A stretch of DNA of 7,336 bases from an uncultured Thalassospira sp. (GTDB lineage Bacteria > Pseudomonadota > Alphaproteobacteria > Rhodospirillales_A > Thalassospiraceae): NCBI GenBank assembly GCA_946885765.1, contig CAMPHD010000163.1, forward strand, positions 1-7,336. The letters run 5' to 3'. Of this stretch, positions 5,772 to 7,336 are shown one piece after another. Within the stretch, counting starts at the first letter, position 1. Every line of letters starts with the position of its first letter. The position numbers and the translations under genes are program-made. The notes under the pieces were generated by a model that was given only the letters and a program-made list of their open reading frames with translations, was not told the DNA's origin and made no database searches.

Positions 5772-7073
5772 ATGAAACGGACGATTGCAGCCGGTTTTGC
5801 CGGTATTGCGGCCATGCTTCTTGCGACAACGGCAATGGCGGGCGACGTCAAGGTTTTCGAAACCAAAAGTGCGATTAACAATCTGTCGACTGTCATGGTG
5901 GATGGCGGCAAGGCACGTGACCTGACGGTTGGTTTCGGTTCGGGTGCCTATCGCCGTCCGGGTGATCCGGCCAATATGTTTTATGCGATATCGGATCGCG
6001 GTCCGAACTTTGTTTGCGATGACGTGCAGGACGTGCTTGGCGTTTCCGAAGATGTCGTTTGCCAGGACCGCAAGGTTCGCGTCTATCCGACCCCGGATTA
6101 TTCGCCGTCGATCTACACGATCTTCCTGAATGATGACGGCAGCTTTGACGTCAAGGACGTCATCACCCTGAAAGACCAGAATGGCGTGCCGCTGACCGGT
6201 CTGACCAACAAGCTGTCGGTTGCCAAGACCGAAAAGCCGGTCGATGCCAATGGCAAGGAACTGGTACAGTCGGTTTCGTCAATCGACGCCGAAGGCATCA
6301 TTCGCCTGTCGGACGGTTCGTACTGGATCGGTGAAGAAAACGGCCCGTCGATCCTGCATGTTGCAGCCGATGGCACGGTGAATGAACGTATCGTTCCTGC
6401 CGGTTCGGAAAAGGATTTCGAAGGTTCGGCCTATAAGATTACCGGCGGTCTTCCGGCGATCCTTGTGACCCGCCAGACCAACCGCGGCATTGAATCGATG
6501 GCCGTATCCCCCGATGAAAGCAAACTGTATTTCATGGTTCAGAACCCGTTGGCAAACCCGAATGCCGATGCGTACAAAACCGCCAAGAATACCCGTCTGT
6601 TTGTCTATGACCGCGTAGAGAGCGAGCTTGCAGGCGAATATATCTATCAGCTTGATGATCCGCAGACCTTCCGCAACGATCCGTCCGACAAGCAGAATGC
6701 ACCACGCATCTCCGAGGTCCTTGGTCTTGGCGATGACCGCCTGCTGGTTCTGGAACGAACCGATGGCACCACCAAACTGCATGAAGTCAAACTGGATGGT
6801 GCATCGAACATTCTGGCATCACGCTGGGACGATATGTCGACCAGCCCATCGCTTGAGCAGGAAAATGACCTGTCAAAGCTTGACCTGAAGGCAGTTGCCA
6901 AAACCCTTCGTTTTGACAGTGCCGATTACCCAACGGCCCCGACAAAGATCGAAGGTCTTGCGGTGATGGGGGACGGTGCGCTGGCCCTGATCAACGACAA
7001 CGATTTCGGCATCAAGGGCGATGCCACCAAGGTACTTCTGATCGAGGATCTGGTTCAGGCAGACAAGTTCTGA
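5772..7073 (+). CDS. Exported protein with 'esterase-like activity of phytase' domain
   Basis: This is a 433-residue precursor with a typical Sec signal peptide: MKRT, a hydrophobic core (5-20), and a probable signal peptidase I site after AMA (21-23), leaving Gly24 first. The mature chain carries the repeated propeller-like segments of the phytase-like/esterase-like family: GFGSGAYRRPGD with AISDRGPNF (54-80), SSIDAEGIIRLSDGSYWIGEENGPS (169-193), NRGIESMAVSPDESKLYF (237-254), and near the C-terminus KIEGLAVMGDGALALINDND (392-411). It probably acts in the periplasm or outside the cell. The only cysteines, Cys82 and Cys97, could form a disulfide. Despite the family name, phytase or phosphatase activity is poorly established and should not be assumed. 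It has its own control region, including a CRP-like dyad, and a strong terminator, so it is likely a single-gene unit independent of the nucleobase operon. Confidence 0.88.
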   Translation: MKRTIAAGFAGIAAMLLATTAMAGDVKVFETKSAINNLSTVMVDGGKARDLTVGFGSGAYRRPGDPANMFYAISDRGPNFVCDDVQDVLGVSEDVVCQDRKVRVYPTPDYSPSIYTIFLNDDGSFDVKDVITLKDQNGVPLTGLTNKLSVAKTEKPVDANGKELVQSVSSIDAEGIIRLSDGSYWIGEENGPSILHVAADGTVNERIVPAGSEKDFEGSAYKITGGLPAILVTRQTNRGIESMAVSPDESKLYFMVQNPLANPNADAYKTAKNTRLFVYDRVESELAGEYIYQLDDPQTFRNDPSDKQNAPRISEVLGLGDDRLLVLERTDGTTKLHEVKLDGASNILASRWDDMSTSPSLEQENDLSKLDLKAVAKTLRFDSADYPTAPTKIEGLAVMGDGALALINDNDFGIKGDATKVLLIEDLVQADKF

Positions 7074-7095
7074 TCGGTAATCCGGGCATCTGACG

Positions 7096-7132
7096 AAGCG
7101 GGAAAGCTGTTATGCGGCTTTCCCGCTTTTTT
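7096..7132 (+). terminator. Strong intrinsic terminator after the phytase-like gene
   Basis: AAGCGGGAAAGC (7096-7107) and GCTTTCCCGCTT (7117-7128) form a perfect 12-base-pair stem with a nine-base loop, followed by an unbroken T run (7127-7132) and then ATT. It begins 22 bases after the stop codon. Confidence 0.93.
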
Positions 7133-7161
7133 ATTGGGAGAAATCAGCGTAAAAGCGGTCC

Positions 7162-7336
7162 ATGAAAAAGGATCAGATACACACCCCCCAGACTTTTGAC
7201 ATCCCCGACGGTATCGATGCGGTCATCGAGCCGATGGATGCGACCGGCTATCTGGCCCCTGTCGGCTTTGAAGATCAGCTGCGCGCCGAACTTGGCGACG
7301 TGATCGAAAGCCACGACCGCCTGATGTTTGCGCCCG
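7162..7336 (+). CDS. N-terminus of a probable RlmM/FtsJ-like SAM-dependent methyltransferase (3' partial)
   Basis: Fifty-eight codons are open from ATG 7162 to the right edge. The segment TGYLAPVGFEDQLRAELG followed by IESHDRLMFAP resembles the N-terminus of alphaproteobacterial proteins annotated as FtsJ-like or RlmM-like methyltransferases, which methylate 23S rRNA ribose in characterised relatives. The SAM-binding domain lies beyond the window, so the assignment rests on this short region only. No strong ribosome binding site precedes ATG 7162 (AAAAGCGG at 7151-7158 is weak). An alternative start is ATG 7234 (MDATGYLAP), just before the conserved part; it would drop 24 residues that look less conserved. 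The gene starts 29 bases after the T run of the preceding terminator and must have its own promoter, which I could not identify. Confidence 0.6.
   Translation, partial: MKKDQIHTPQTFDIPDGIDAVIEPMDATGYLAPVGFEDQLRAELGDVIESHDRLMFAP

Noticed and set aside
1..7336. CRISPR array, tRNA, rRNA, insertion sequence or prophage signal
   Set aside because: No regularly spaced repeats, tRNA-like cloverleaf, transposase or long terminal inverted repeats were seen; nearly the whole window is ordinary coding sequence of even style.

Overview
The window looks like chromosomal DNA from an alphaproteobacterium. It is moderately GC-rich, its genes are tightly packed on one strand, and the protein families resemble those of Rhodospirillales such as Thalassospira. 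The genus is a guess from memory of similar gene content and codon style; nothing in the window fixes it. All supported genes are on the + strand.

Positions 1-5589 form what looks like one operon, entered part-way. It begins inside the double-domain ATPase of a BMP-type (YufO/NupO-like) nucleoside/nucleobase ABC importer. Two membrane subunits follow, at 1579-2649 and 2661-3602. The substrate-binding lipoprotein expected for this importer is not in the window and is probably upstream. Next is a CodA-family amidohydrolase (3672-4976) with all the catalytic residues of cytosine deaminase. Its residue equivalent to E. coli CodA Asp314 is Cys311, a change associated with deamination of 5-methylcytosine. 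The last gene (4987-5589) is a flavin reductase-like split-barrel protein broken by two in-frame stop codons 27 bases apart, with the frame otherwise intact. The transporter would import a nucleoside or nucleobase and the deaminase would convert a cytosine-type base to its uracil or thymine counterpart. The role of the flavin protein is unknown and it appears to be lost in this strain.

Positions 5590-5771 are an intergenic control region. It holds a strong CRP-like dyad (5684-5699), a hairpin followed by a T-rich tract (5702-5739) that probably ends the operon, and a -10-like TATACA (5742-5747) placed so that the dyad sits near -61.5.

Positions 5772-7073 encode an exported protein of the 'esterase-like activity of phytase' family with a clear signal peptide, closed by a very strong intrinsic terminator (7096-7132). 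A further gene starts at about 7162 and runs off the right edge. Its N-terminus resembles alphaproteobacterial RlmM/FtsJ-like methyltransferases.
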